From NCBI GenBank assembly GCA_913056275.1, contig CAJXLP010000004.1, positions 1 through 64,000 on the forward strand: a stretch of 64,000 bases of DNA, given 5' to 3'. A program made the translations under genes and the position numbers. The notes beneath the pieces were generated by a model. It was not told where the DNA came from and did no database searches. It saw only the letters and a program-made list of their open reading frames with translations. Origin of the DNA: an uncultured Mycoplasmatota bacterium (GTDB lineage Bacteria > Bacillota_I > Bacilli_A > Izemoplasmatales > Izemoplasmataceae). Positions 19,035-27,600 of the stretch are shown piece after piece (within the stretch, counting starts at the first letter, position 1; the number at the start of each line of letters is the position of its first letter).

Positions 19035-19920
19035 AGTCACCGCTGAACAGGTCGGTAAACGCACCGATATTGCGGCCAGTGAGCTGTTTGAAGAATCGCG
19101 AAGTACGATTAAAAACTGGATCAATGCGGGGCGACTTTTACACAACAATGCGCCCGCCAAAGCCAGTCAAAAAGTGGCGCTCAATGACACCTTTGATGTC
19201 ACTGTGAAAGTCCCGGAAATCTTGGATCTTGAGCCGATTGACTTAGCGTTAGAGATTATCTATGAAGACGCTGACATCGCGGTAATTAATAAACCAGCCG
19301 GCTTAACTGTTCACCCGGCCGCAACCACCAAAGAAGCGACCCTTGTCCACGGACTCTTGCATCAGATCAAAGATTTACAAGCGTTTGACGACACGATTCG
19401 CCCCGGCATCGTCCACCGACTCGATAAAGACACATCGGGCGCCATGGTAGTGGCCAAACATAAAGCGGCGTTACTCACGCTGCAAACTGCACTCAAGGCC
19501 CGCACGGTGAAACGCACCTACATCGCCTTAGTGAAAGGTCATCTTGCGCATGCCAAAGGGACCATCGACGCTCCAATTGGCAGACACCCCGTCAAACGCC
19601 AATCGATGGCGGTAACGCCTGGCGGCAAACCGAGCATCACGCATTTTAACGTCTTGAATTATCTCGATGAAAGCACGTACATCCAGTGTGATCTTGAAAG
19701 TGGCCGCACGCATCAAATCCGTGTCCACATGGCGCACATCGGCCATCCCGTGCTCGGGGACCCAAAGTATGGCGTTCCGTTGAATCAAGGGTGCGGACAA
19801 TTCTTACACGCCCAGACGCTTTCCTTGGTCCATCCCACAAGCGGTGAGACGATGACTTTTGACGCTCCGATGCCGGATGATTTTAAAACGCTTCTTGACA
19901 CGTTGACTGTGACAAACTGA
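19027..19920 (+). CDS. rluD: 23S rRNA pseudouridine synthase, RluD-type
   Basis: Isomerises uridine to pseudouridine in large-subunit rRNA. The 297-residue protein has an N-terminal S4 RNA-binding domain (SRSTIKNWINAGRLLHNN), the catalytic aspartate in GIVHRLDKDTSGAMV near residue 140, and the conserved ESGRTHQIRVHMAHIGHPVLGD (split) near residue 222. RluD/YlyB assignment rests on linkage to lspA and the S4 domain. The gene ends 30 bases before a strong terminator. Confidence 0.93.
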   Translation: MPKVTAEQVGKRTDIAASELFEESRSTIKNWINAGRLLHNNAPAKASQKVALNDTFDVTVKVPEILDLEPIDLALEIIYEDADIAVINKPAGLTVHPAATTKEATLVHGLLHQIKDLQAFDDTIRPGIVHRLDKDTSGAMVVAKHKAALLTLQTALKARTVKRTYIALVKGHLAHAKGTIDAPIGRHPVKRQSMAVTPGGKPSITHFNVLNYLDESTYIQCDLESGRTHQIRVHMAHIGHPVLGDPKYGVPLNQGCGQFLHAQTLSLVHPTSGETMTFDAPMPDDFKTLLDTLTVTN

Positions 19921-19950
19921 CTGAAAAAAATTACATTTTGCGTCCTTAAG

Positions 19951-19978
19951 CCCCGCACTCGATGCCGGGGTTTTTTTT
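19951..19978 (+). terminator. Rho-independent terminator after rluD
   Basis: Stem CCCCG/CGGGG (19951-19955 with 19966-19970) closing a ten-base loop, followed by eight T. It closes the hisS-to-rluD transcript. Confidence 0.8.
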
Positions 19979-20000
19979 CGCTTTTTTTCTCAAAAAAACA

Positions 20001-20009
20001 TGCTATAAT
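20001..20009 (+). promoter_or_regulatory. Extended -10 promoter for the Y-family polymerase
   Basis: TGCTATAAT lies 34 bases before the ATG and is a perfect extended -10. The -35 region is only a T-rich run from the preceding terminator. No LexA/DinR-type operator (GAACnnnnGTTC) is seen here, although relatives are SOS-controlled. Confidence 0.55.
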
Positions 20010-20042
20010 CACACAAAACTCACCCCGAAAAAGGAGGCTAAA

Positions 20043-21317
20043 ATGCTGGAAAATTACCGCACATATCGCGACATTGTCTGCATCGATTTAAAAAGCTTTT
20101 ACGCCTCCGTGGAGTGTGCGCTAAGAGGCTTAGACCCCTTTGAGACGCCCTTAATCGTGGCAGATGAAAGTCGGGGTGGAGGCTCCATTGTCTTGGCCGT
20201 ATCCCCGTATTTAAAGAAGCGTGGCATCCCAGGACGCTTACGGTTATTTGAACTGCCAGATGGCATCGAAGGATTGATCATTGCCAAGCCAAGAATGCGG
20301 ACGTATTTAAAGTATTCGGCGGACATTATCCGCATTTATTTAACCTACGTCGCCCCGGATGATTTGCACATTTACAGCATTGATGAAGTCTTTTTAGATC
20401 TCACAGCCTATCACACCGTCTACGACATGCCCGTCCGGCAGATTGCGAAAATGATTTTAGATGATATTTGGGCGCAAACGCGAATCCCCGCCACCGCGGG
20501 CATTGGGGATACCTTGTTACTCGCCAAAGTGGCGCTTGATATCGAAAGTAAGAAAGTCCCAGATGGCATCGCTGAGTGGCACTATGAAGACGTCCCAAAT
20601 AAACTGTGGCCGATTCGGCCGCTGGCTGAATTTTGGGGCATTGGGTCACGTTTAGAAGCCCGGCTCAACGCAATGAATCTCTTTTCCATCGGCGACATCG
20701 CCCGGGCAGACCGCGACCTTTTACACCGCGTCTTTGGGGTGATTGGCGATGAGCTTTATTTCCACGCCCACGGCATTGATGCGAGCATCATCGCCGATAA
20801 GACGCAGGACGTGCGGCCAATGAAAAGTGTCGGTGAAGGCCAAACCTTATTCAAAGATACGCCGCTCAAAGACGTCTTAATGATTCTTTTTGAAATCACC
20901 GATACCTTAATGGCACGACTTCGCTACATCGGCAAAGAAGCGAAAACCATTCACTTATCGGTGGGCTATTCGAAAGCCTATGGGGGCGGCTTCGGCCGGC
21001 AAGTCACCATGGACTATGCGAGCCGTGACCCAAAAATCATTTTCGCAAAGGTTATTGACCTGTTGAACCGCTACGCCGAAGATTTACCCATCCGACGCGT
21101 CAGTTTACGGTTGACTGGACTTGAGCCTTATTCACCCTATGAACAACTCGACTTTTTCCGGGCCACACACACCAAACAGCAAGAAGAGATGTTTTTACAC
21201 GCTTTAGATGACGTGCACAAACGCTACGGTAAGAAGTATGCCTTGCGGCTTTCTAGCTATTTAGACGGCGGCACGTTAAAAAACCGTCTGTCGCTCGTGG
21301 GGGGCCATCATGGATAG
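20043..21317 (+). CDS. Y-family DNA polymerase, UvrX/YqjW-like
   Basis: Translesion DNA polymerase of the UmuC/UvrX branch. The 424-residue protein has the catalytic acidic motifs DLKSFYASVEC (residues about 15-25) and YSIDEVFLDLT (about 107-117). It also has a helix-hairpin-helix around LAEFWGIGSRLEARL and a C-terminal little-finger domain. AAGGAGG at 20031-20037 supports the ATG at 20043. It overlaps a YolD-like gene by eight bases, the pairing seen for uvrX/yolD and yqjW/yqjX in Bacillus. UvrX-type proteins are often error-prone and associated with mobile elements or SOS, but base use here matches the neighbours. Confidence 0.92.
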   Translation: MLENYRTYRDIVCIDLKSFYASVECALRGLDPFETPLIVADESRGGGSIVLAVSPYLKKRGIPGRLRLFELPDGIEGLIIAKPRMRTYLKYSADIIRIYLTYVAPDDLHIYSIDEVFLDLTAYHTVYDMPVRQIAKMILDDIWAQTRIPATAGIGDTLLLAKVALDIESKKVPDGIAEWHYEDVPNKLWPIRPLAEFWGIGSRLEARLNAMNLFSIGDIARADRDLLHRVFGVIGDELYFHAHGIDASIIADKTQDVRPMKSVGEGQTLFKDTPLKDVLMILFEITDTLMARLRYIGKEAKTIHLSVGYSKAYGGGFGRQVTMDYASRDPKIIFAKVIDLLNRYAEDLPIRRVSLRLTGLEPYSPYEQLDFFRATHTKQQEEMFLHALDDVHKRYGKKYALRLSSYLDGGTLKNRLSLVGGHHG

Positions 21318-21630
21318 AGTTTACCACGATCGACGGATGCTTAAATGGTTGCCGTTTGAAGCGTTGCCGGAACACAATCAGTATTTAAAAGCCGTATACG
21401 ACGCCTTTGAAGTAATGCAAAAGCCGACTTTGTTGCCCGATCAAATGGCCTATTTAAATTATCGTGTTCAAGAAGCTTACCACCTCCAAGAAAGCGTCAC
21501 CTTGAAAGTGTATGAAGCAGGGCGCATTGAAACAATCCAGGGCGTGATAATGGGACTTGATCCGCACCGCCAATCATTAAAACTTGGCCAGCAGTCCATT
21601 CCCTTTGACGCGGTTTTAGAAGTGATTTAA
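21310..21630 (+). CDS. YolD-like protein
   Basis: A 106-residue YolD-like protein, predicted partner of the upstream Y-family polymerase. Recognisable features are the N-terminal MDRVYHDRRMLKWLPFEALPEH, equivalent to the DRGxxKWxxAMMLPEH motif of the family, and a C-terminal SH3-like beta segment. Function is not established in detail; it is thought to act like a UmuD substitute in Bacillota. It overlaps the polymerase by eight bases. Confidence 0.85.
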   Translation: MDRVYHDRRMLKWLPFEALPEHNQYLKAVYDAFEVMQKPTLLPDQMAYLNYRVQEAYHLQESVTLKVYEAGRIETIQGVIMGLDPHRQSLKLGQQSIPFDAVLEVI

Positions 21631-21750
21631 TAACTTGGCAAAATGATTAACCTATGCTAAAGTTTTAGTAAGGTCCTTTAAAGCCTGCCTGTGAGCAGAC
21701 GAAGGGTATGACACTCGCCCATTTAAAGGTACTTAAATAGTGCCTTTTTT
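21631..21750 (+). ncRNA. Candidate attenuator/riboswitch-like leader upstream of the nucleoside importer
   Basis: A weak promoter (TTGGCA, then TAAAGT 17 bases on, near 21636-21664) precedes a compact fold. Stem P1 is CCTTTAAA (21675-21682) with TTTAAAGG (21722-21729). Inside it are two hairpins, CTGC/GCAG (21685-21698) and GGG/CCC (21704-21720). A terminator follows: AGGTACT (21727-21733) with AGTGCCT (21739-21745) and a run of T. P1 and the terminator share 21727-21729, so they exclude each other, which is the layout of a transcription-control element. I could not match it to a known riboswitch class. Confidence 0.45.
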
Positions 21751-21854
21751 AATGCCAAAACTGGGAAGTGGTGATGCGAATTCTGCCTAAAAAAGATATG
21801 TCATAGTAAGTAATTAATATCCGTAAAAATGCATGCTTAAAGGCCTTAAAAGCG

Positions 21855-21883
21855 TTTACAAAATCTTTAATTAAGCTTATAAT
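21855..21883 (+). promoter_or_regulatory. Sigma-A promoter of the nucleoside importer operon
   Basis: TTTACA (21855-21860), 17-base spacer and TATAAT (21878-21883), then AGGAGG before the ATG. The predicted start is near 21890. It lies downstream of the structured leader, so the operon may have two promoters. Confidence 0.75.
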
Positions 21884-21908
21884 AAAGAAAAAATAGGAGG
21901 CGCCATCC

Positions 21909-22988
21909 ATGAAAAAATTATTTTTCATATTTGCTGCATTTACCGCCGTCTTTACTCTTGCTGCGTGCGGCGGAGCAGAGACGTTTGAAATCGCCATGAT
22001 TACCGATGCTGGTGACATTGACGATGAATCATTTAACCAAGGGACGTGGGAAGGCATCGTTGAATATGCCGAAGCCAATGACATTACCCACAAATATTAC
22101 CGGCCCGCAGAAGTATCCGATGCGGCATATATCGAAACCATCAATTTAGCGATTGAAGGCGGTGCAGAAGTCATCGTCACACCTGGTTTCTTATTTGAAC
22201 CGGCGATTTATGAATCGCAAAGTGCTCACCCAGATGTTAATTTCGTCTTAATTGACGGGGTGCCACATCCTGGAGACTTTGAAACCTTTGAAGTCGCTGA
22301 AAATACCGTGTCCATCTTATTTGATGAGCATGAATCTGGATTCTTAGCCGGCTATGCCGCCGTTCAAGATGGCTATCGTGATCTCGGATTTATGGGTGGG
22401 ATTGCCGTACCTGCCGTCGTCCGCTTCGGTGTTGGGTACATTGCAGGCGCTCATTACGCCGCCGATGAACTTGGAGTTGATGTTTCATTCCCTGACAACC
22501 GTTTCGCTTACTTAGGTAACTTTGAAGCGTCAGATGAACACAAAACACGCGCCCAAGCATGGTATCAAGAGGGCACAGAAATTATCTTTGCAGCTGCAGG
22601 TGGTGCCGGCTCATCCGTCATTAGTGCCGCTGAAGATACGAGTAATATGATGATCGGGGTTGACGTTGACCAAGGCGCCTTATCCGATACCGTTTTAACG
22701 TCTGCGATGAAAGATTTAGGCGCAGTCGTTCAACAAGCCTTGACGGCGCATTATGCTGGAAACTTCCCAGGCACCGAAACCCAAGTCAAAGATGCCGCAT
22801 CAAACGGGGTTGCCTTACCAATGGAATCCTCCCGCTTTGATTCGTTTAGTCAAGCCGACTACGATGCCATCTTCGATATGATTGGTGATGGATCGGTGGT
22901 CGTTCCTGCCACATACAGCGAACTCACCAGTTTCTTAGATGACTTAGGTTTAAGCACCGACATTCAAGAATCAACCGTAACTCCGTAA
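21909..22988 (+). CDS. BMP-family nucleoside-binding lipoprotein
   Basis: Extracellular substrate-binding lipoprotein of the Bmp/PnrA/Med family, feeding nucleosides to the ABC importer encoded downstream. The 359-residue precursor has a lipobox (FTLAAC, Cys at residue 20) for LspA. The mature part starts with the family signature IAMITDAGDIDDESFNQGTW (residues about 29-48). A central LAGYAAVQDGYRDLGFMGG and IIFAAAGGAGSSVISAA are ligand-pocket landmarks. A terminator between this gene and the ATPase gene would leave the binding protein more abundant than the transporter. Specific purine or pyrimidine preference cannot be read from sequence alone. Confidence 0.92.
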   Translation: MKKLFFIFAAFTAVFTLAACGGAETFEIAMITDAGDIDDESFNQGTWEGIVEYAEANDITHKYYRPAEVSDAAYIETINLAIEGGAEVIVTPGFLFEPAIYESQSAHPDVNFVLIDGVPHPGDFETFEVAENTVSILFDEHESGFLAGYAAVQDGYRDLGFMGGIAVPAVVRFGVGYIAGAHYAADELGVDVSFPDNRFAYLGNFEASDEHKTRAQAWYQEGTEIIFAAAGGAGSSVISAAEDTSNMMIGVDVDQGALSDTVLTSAMKDLGAVVQQALTAHYAGNFPGTETQVKDAASNGVALPMESSRFDSFSQADYDAIFDMIGDGSVVVPATYSELTSFLDDLGLSTDIQESTVTP

Positions 22989-23000
22989 CATTCAATTACT

Positions 23001-23028
23001 AAAAAAGGAAAGTTCGCTTTCCTTTTTT
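23001..23028 (+). terminator. Intra-operon terminator hairpin
   Basis: Perfect AAAAAAGGAAAG / CTTTCCTTTTTT stem around a TTCG tetraloop. It lies between the binding-protein and ATPase genes and probably sets their expression ratio by partial termination. Confidence 0.85.
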
Positions 23029-23050
23029 AAACACGCCAAAGAGGTGAATT

Positions 23051-24574
23051 ATGACCCCTGTCATTGAAATGAATGGCATTACAAAAGAGTTTCCTGGCAT
23101 TATCGCCAATGACAATATCACGCTGACCGTACAAGAAGGGGAGATTCATGCCTTACTCGGAGAAAATGGAGCGGGCAAGAGCACACTGATGAGTGTGCTC
23201 TTTGGCCTGTACCGCCCCGAGCAAGGAACAATTTTAGTGCGCGGAAAAGAAGTGGACATCAAAAATCCAAATGACGCCAACGAGCTTGGCATAGGGATGG
23301 TCCACCAGCACTTTAAATTGGTCGATACATTTACCGTGCTAGACAACATCATATTGGGATATGAGGATGTCGATAGAGGATTTTTAAAGAAAGACGAAGC
23401 GCGTGAGAAAATTGTGGCCTTATCAGATCAATATAAACTGAAGATTGACCCGGATGCCTACGTTCGGGATATTTCAGTTGGCCAACAACAACGCGTGGAA
23501 ATATTAAAAATGTTGTATCGAAATTCGGATATACTCATCTTCGATGAACCGACAGCGGTTTTAACGCCGCAAGAAATCGAAGAGCTTATGAAAATTATGA
23601 AATCGATGGTCATAGAGGGCCGATCGATTATTCTAATTACGCACAAACTCAACGAGATTCAAGCCGTCGCAGACCGCGTTACCATTTTGCGAAAAGGTAA
23701 AAAAATTGACACCCTCGATGTCGATAAAGCCAGTAATGAAATGCTTGCAGAACGCATGGTTGGCCGGAAAGTCATGTTTGATATGAAAAAAAGTCCCTAC
23801 GCACCGGGCGATGTCGTCTTTACGGCAAGCGACCTGACCATGCGTGATACGAAGACTCATAAAGCCGTGGTTCAAGACATGCATTTTGACCTTCGCACCG
23901 GTGAAATTTTAACGATTGCCGGAATTGAAGGCAATGGCCAAACCGAATTGGTGCACGGCTTAACCGGGTTGAAACCCATTGAGCGTGGGCAGGTTGTGCT
24001 AAAGGGTGAAGACATTACGCATGAGAAAATATTAACGCGTAACATGCTTGGCCTCGCGCACATTCCAGAAGACCGGCAAAAAGTCGGGCTTGTCTTAGAT
24101 TATGATTTGCAAAGTAATCTCATTTTGCATACGTATTTCAACCCACAATTTCAATCGAATGGGTTCTTAAAAGACTCAGCGATTCGTACCTTTGCTGAAG
24201 ACGTCATTGATAAATATGATGTCCGCTCATCAAATGGCCCCGACTCACTGGTTCGCTCAATGTCCGGTGGGAATCAACAAAAAGCGATTCTAGGCCGAGA
24301 AATTGAACGCGATACAGACGTCATTATCGCCGTGCAACCCACCCGCGGGTTAGACGTTGGTGCCATTGAATTTATTCATACCGAGCTTTTAAAACTACGA
24401 GATGCAGGGAAAGCGATTTTACTAATTTCTCTTGAACTCGACGAAGTCATGCGTTTATCCGACCGGATTATTGTCATGTTTGAAGGGGAGCACGTCGGAG
24501 AATTTGATCCAACGCGCACTTCACAAGAAGAACTGGGGCTTTACATGTCAGGTTCCAAGCGGAAGGAGGCCTAA
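23051..24574 (+). CDS. ABC importer ATPase, double nucleotide-binding domain (nucleoside type)
   Basis: A 507-residue protein with two fused ABC domains, as in NupO/YufO and sugar importers such as RbsA. Domain 1 has Walker A GENGAGKSTL near residue 37, signature SVGQQQRVEIL near 142 and Walker B ILIFDEPTAVLTP near 163. Domain 2 has a degenerate Walker A (GIEGNGQTEL) and signature MSGGNQQKAIL near 405, a normal pattern for this family. Energises import together with the two permeases that follow. GAGGTG precedes the ATG; the next start is two bases after its stop. Confidence 0.93.
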   Translation: MTPVIEMNGITKEFPGIIANDNITLTVQEGEIHALLGENGAGKSTLMSVLFGLYRPEQGTILVRGKEVDIKNPNDANELGIGMVHQHFKLVDTFTVLDNIILGYEDVDRGFLKKDEAREKIVALSDQYKLKIDPDAYVRDISVGQQQRVEILKMLYRNSDILIFDEPTAVLTPQEIEELMKIMKSMVIEGRSIILITHKLNEIQAVADRVTILRKGKKIDTLDVDKASNEMLAERMVGRKVMFDMKKSPYAPGDVVFTASDLTMRDTKTHKAVVQDMHFDLRTGEILTIAGIEGNGQTELVHGLTGLKPIERGQVVLKGEDITHEKILTRNMLGLAHIPEDRQKVGLVLDYDLQSNLILHTYFNPQFQSNGFLKDSAIRTFAEDVIDKYDVRSSNGPDSLVRSMSGGNQQKAILGREIERDTDVIIAVQPTRGLDVGAIEFIHTELLKLRDAGKAILLISLELDEVMRLSDRIIVMFEGEHVGEFDPTRTSQEELGLYMSGSKRKEA

Positions 24575-24575
24575 C

Positions 24576-25700
24576 ATGCGAACACCAACATGGGTGGATG
24601 GCATTCTCGATTTCTTTTTAGAATCGAGCACCGCTGTCAAGGTCCTCGCCAGCATTATCGCCATCATCGGCGGGCTGTTAGTCGGCCTCTTAATTATGTT
24701 AGTACTCGATCCAAGCCGCGCCTTTGCGGGCTTTGGGACGATTTTGTTTGGGTTTTTGAGAAACGGCACCCAATCAATTGGCAACATGCTATATTATGCC
24801 GTTCCGATTATCTTAACGGGGTTGTCTGTGGCCTTTGCCTTTCGCACCGGGCTGTTTAACATCGGCGCCACCGGACAATTGACGTTTGGCGCTTTCTTTG
24901 CCGTATACGTCGGGGTCAACTGGACCTTTTTAGGCGCCTTTCACTGGCCGGTCGCACTGTTAGCCGGCGGGTTAGCTGGTGGGGTGTGGGGAATGATTCC
25001 CGGCATGCTGAAGGCGTTTCGCAACGTCAATGAAGTGGTCGCGTCAATTATGCTCAATTACGTGGCGATGTATTTTGTCACCTTAATGGTTAAAACGACC
25101 ATTTACAACCAAAGTGTTGCCCGGGCATTCGGCCCCGCCGAAAGTGCGATCATTCCAAAAGGCTTTTTGGACACATTGTTCCAAGGGTCGAGTTTGAATT
25201 ACGGGATTTTCGTGGCCTTCTTAGTCACCGCCATTCTGCATATCATTCTGTCGAAAACGACTTTTGGCTATCAACTTAAAAGCGTCGGCTTTAACCGAGA
25301 TGCCTCACGTTATGCTGGAATGAATGAAAAACGCAACATCATTTTAGCGATGACCATCGCCGGATTTGTCAGTGGGCTAGCGGGTGCCATTATGTTTTTA
25401 GTCCCCGGAAAATTTTTGACCATTGAAAATTCCTTACTTCAAGAAGGCTTTACTGGGATTGCTGTGAGTTTACTCGGCTTATCTAGTCCCATTGGCGTAT
25501 TGATCGCCGGGATTTTTTATGGATCGCTGGAAATCGGCGGCTTTTTCTTACAAGTCACGACGAGCTTTGTGCCAGAACTCATTGAAATCATCATCGCTGC
25601 CATCATTTATATATCAGCCTTAGCGCTGTTTTTCCAAAATGTCATTTACAAGCGACTGAAAAAACGCAAAGACACCCTCGATGAGGAGGTGACCTCATGA
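24576..25700 (+). CDS. ABC importer permease 1 (nucleoside type, NupP-like)
   Basis: A 374-residue integral membrane permease of the BPD_transp_2/LivM-RbsC type with eight or more hydrophobic segments. Landmarks are FRTGLFNIGATGQLTFGAFFA (split) near residue 90 and GMNEKRNIILAMTIAGF, followed by GLAGAIMFLVPGK. ATG 24576 is chosen because AAGGAGG ends seven bases upstream; a longer frame reaches into the ATPase gene without a ribosome site. The end overlaps permease 2 by four bases. Confidence 0.92.
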   Translation: MRTPTWVDGILDFFLESSTAVKVLASIIAIIGGLLVGLLIMLVLDPSRAFAGFGTILFGFLRNGTQSIGNMLYYAVPIILTGLSVAFAFRTGLFNIGATGQLTFGAFFAVYVGVNWTFLGAFHWPVALLAGGLAGGVWGMIPGMLKAFRNVNEVVASIMLNYVAMYFVTLMVKTTIYNQSVARAFGPAESAIIPKGFLDTLFQGSSLNYGIFVAFLVTAILHIILSKTTFGYQLKSVGFNRDASRYAGMNEKRNIILAMTIAGFVSGLAGAIMFLVPGKFLTIENSLLQEGFTGIAVSLLGLSSPIGVLIAGIFYGSLEIGGFFLQVTTSFVPELIEIIIAAIIYISALALFFQNVIYKRLKKRKDTLDEEVTS

Positions 25701-26665
25701 GTGAATTATTTGATACATTAAGTTTTTTGACGCCGTTGATTATCGCTTCGATGGTCCCCCTGTCCATTGTCTCATTAGGGGGGTTATTCTCGGAACGCTC
25801 AGGAGTCATTAACATCGCCTTAGAAGGCATCATGGTGATGGGCGGCTTTGTGGGCATCGTCCTCATGCGTGCGTTATCAGATAGCGGCTTACCGCTGCAA
25901 TTGATTGCCTTACTTGGCTTGCTCACCGGTGCCTTCATTGGGACCGTTTATGCCGGCTTGCACGCGTTTGCTAGTGTGACGATGAAGTCCAATCAAATCA
26001 TATCAGCGACCGCTTTAAACTTGTTTGCCCCAGCTCTATCGGTCTTTATTGCCCGGATTTACTTTGGGACGTCAAACATTAATTTAGGCGGTAACTACAC
26101 GATCAGTGAAGTGCCCGTCCTCTCGTCAATTCCGATTATTGGACCCTTATTATTCACAAATGCGTATTTATCGACCTATTTAGGCATTGCCATCTTTACC
26201 ATTGCCATTGTCATTCTTTATAAAACGCGACTTGGCTTGCGGATTCGCGCCTGTGGAGAAAATCCACATGCCGCTGATTCACTCGGCGTAAACGTCTATA
26301 AAATTCGCTACATCGGCGTCTTGATCTCCGGGGCGCTCGCAGGTATGGGCGGCGTCATTTTTGTCTTATCCTTTGCGACGCGCTTTCAAGGCACTGTCTC
26401 TGGGTTTGGGTTTTTAGCCCTCGCCGTAATGATTTTTGGCCAATGGAAGCCGCGCGGAATTTTACTCGCAGCATTCTTTTTTGCAACAGTCCGCGTAATT
26501 GCCAATGCCTACACGGCCATTCCCGTTCTTCAAGATTTTTCAATCCCAACAGAAATCTACAGCATGTTGCCCTACATCATAACCTTGGTCGTCTTGGCGT
26601 TTGCGTCGAAAAATTCAAAAGCGCCCGCCGCGATAGGCGAACCGTACGACGCAGGAAAACGATAA
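25697..26665 (+). CDS. ABC importer permease 2 (nucleoside type, NupQ-like)
   Basis: A 322-residue permease partner with a repeated hydrophobic pattern and the landmarks SERSGVINIALEGIMVMGGF near residue 34 and RACGENPHAADSLGVNVYKI near residue 190, which are the coupling-helix region of this family. Together with permease 1 it forms the membrane channel for the BMP-bound nucleoside. Coupled to permease 1 through ATGA; a GntR-type regulator begins 13 bases after its stop. Confidence 0.92.
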   Translation: MSELFDTLSFLTPLIIASMVPLSIVSLGGLFSERSGVINIALEGIMVMGGFVGIVLMRALSDSGLPLQLIALLGLLTGAFIGTVYAGLHAFASVTMKSNQIISATALNLFAPALSVFIARIYFGTSNINLGGNYTISEVPVLSSIPIIGPLLFTNAYLSTYLGIAIFTIAIVILYKTRLGLRIRACGENPHAADSLGVNVYKIRYIGVLISGALAGMGGVIFVLSFATRFQGTVSGFGFLALAVMIFGQWKPRGILLAAFFFATVRVIANAYTAIPVLQDFSIPTEIYSMLPYIITLVVLAFASKNSKAPAAIGEPYDAGKR

Positions 26666-26677
26666 ACGAGGTGAGGC

Positions 26678-27313
26678 ATGGAAAAAGCTGATGCCAGATA
26701 TTTGGCAATCGCCTACCAGATTGCCAAACGCATTTCCCAAGGCCAACTGAGTGAAGGCATGAAACTGTCTGGACGAACCCTAATGTCTAGTCAGTATCAA
26801 GTCTCTTCCGAGACCATCCGCAAGGCCATCAAAGTGCTAGAAACTTACGGCGTGGTCGTCTCCAAAGAACGCTCTGGGGTGACCATTCTCTCAGCGGCCG
26901 CCGCCACCAGTTACATGGAGCGCTACGTCTCTCAAAAAGAAGACCGGCGGCTCATTCAAGAGACGCTTGAAGCGTTAAAAAATCTTTCCCAGGCGGAATC
27001 ACAGGCGCAACACTTAGCGCGTAAACTCATTAGTGTGACACGCACTGGCTTTTTTCCCTTCGACTTTTTCACCTTAGAAATCACCAGCGACAGTTCCTGG
27101 GTCGGCCGTACCTTACAAACCATCGACTTGAAACGCCAAGCTGGAGCACTCGTGATCGGCTATGAAAAAGCCGGACTGTTTTACCAAAATCCGGATGCTG
27201 AGCTCTTAGTGGAAGCGGATATGCGTTTATATCTATTGGGCGATTTAGACGTCCAGAAAAAAACGGAGGGTTACATGCATGGAAACCCGCAGAGCGACAC
27301 AGATTCACATTAG
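26678..27313 (+). CDS. GntR-family regulator with RCK_C/TrkA_C domain (BusR-like)
   Basis: A 211-residue regulator with an N-terminal GntR winged helix (YQIAKRISQGQLSEGMKLSG and YQVSSETIRKAIKVLETYG, residues about 12-62), a coiled linker and a C-terminal RCK_C domain (WVGRTLQTIDLKRQAGALV, then LLVEADMRLYLLGDL, residues about 143-200). The same order is known in BusR, a c-di-AMP-responsive repressor of osmolyte uptake. Ligand binding here is therefore an inference from architecture. It is the downstream gene of the nucleoside importer, which makes that operon a plausible target. GAGGTGAGGC precedes the start. Confidence 0.82.
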   Translation: MEKADARYLAIAYQIAKRISQGQLSEGMKLSGRTLMSSQYQVSSETIRKAIKVLETYGVVVSKERSGVTILSAAAATSYMERYVSQKEDRRLIQETLEALKNLSQAESQAQHLARKLISVTRTGFFPFDFFTLEITSDSSWVGRTLQTIDLKRQAGALVIGYEKAGLFYQNPDAELLVEADMRLYLLGDLDVQKKTEGYMHGNPQSDTDSH

Positions 27314-27560
27314 TCTCATGGGGCTTGCGGCACTAAGTCTCCCGGGTGCCTATGTCTTAGACATCGGCATTGCCTCAGCCTTACTCAGTGTGGTCGTCCC
27401 GGCAGCGGTTATTACGTATCTCATTTACAAAAACGAAACAGACGCGCAAAAAGATACCTTGCACCAATTGCACGTGATTCAGCGCATTTTTTACCTCGCA
27501 CTGCTCATAACCGGGGCATTACTCATGCTCGTGATTGGCCTCATCTTTAGCGGTGGCTAA
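27279..27560 (+). CDS. Small membrane protein, unrecognised
   Basis: A 93-residue protein with three likely membrane segments (LMGLAALSLPGAYVLDIG, LLSVVVPAAVITYLIY and LALLITGALLMLVIGLIF) and a cytoplasmic loop rich in Lys, Gln and His. I do not recognise a family. It overlaps the regulator gene by 35 bases, with GGAGGG at 27265-27270 as ribosome site, so it is coupled to the regulator and probably the last gene of the importer operon. Confidence 0.7.
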   Translation: METRRATQIHISLMGLAALSLPGAYVLDIGIASALLSVVVPAAVITYLIYKNETDAQKDTLHQLHVIQRIFYLALLITGALLMLVIGLIFSGG

Positions 27561-27563
27561 TCA

Positions 27564-27600
27564 TAAAAAACCCCCTGAATGAATCATTCGGGGGGTTATT
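27564..27600. terminator. Bidirectional terminator
   Basis: Strong stem ACCCCCTGAATG / CATTCGGGGGGT with A-run before and T-run after, between the converging importer operon and the XRE gene. Its right side overlaps the last codons of the XRE gene. Confidence 0.85.

Noticed and set aside
20043-21630. Mobile-element origin of the UvrX/YolD pair
   Set aside because: No flanking repeats or integrase, and codon and base use look like the neighbours, so a resident repair locus is simpler.
21665-21725. PyrR-binding attenuator, suggested by CCTGTGAGCAG followed by GAAGGG
   Set aside because: The conserved UCC/GGC pairing around the NGNGA loop is not kept and no pyrimidine genes follow.
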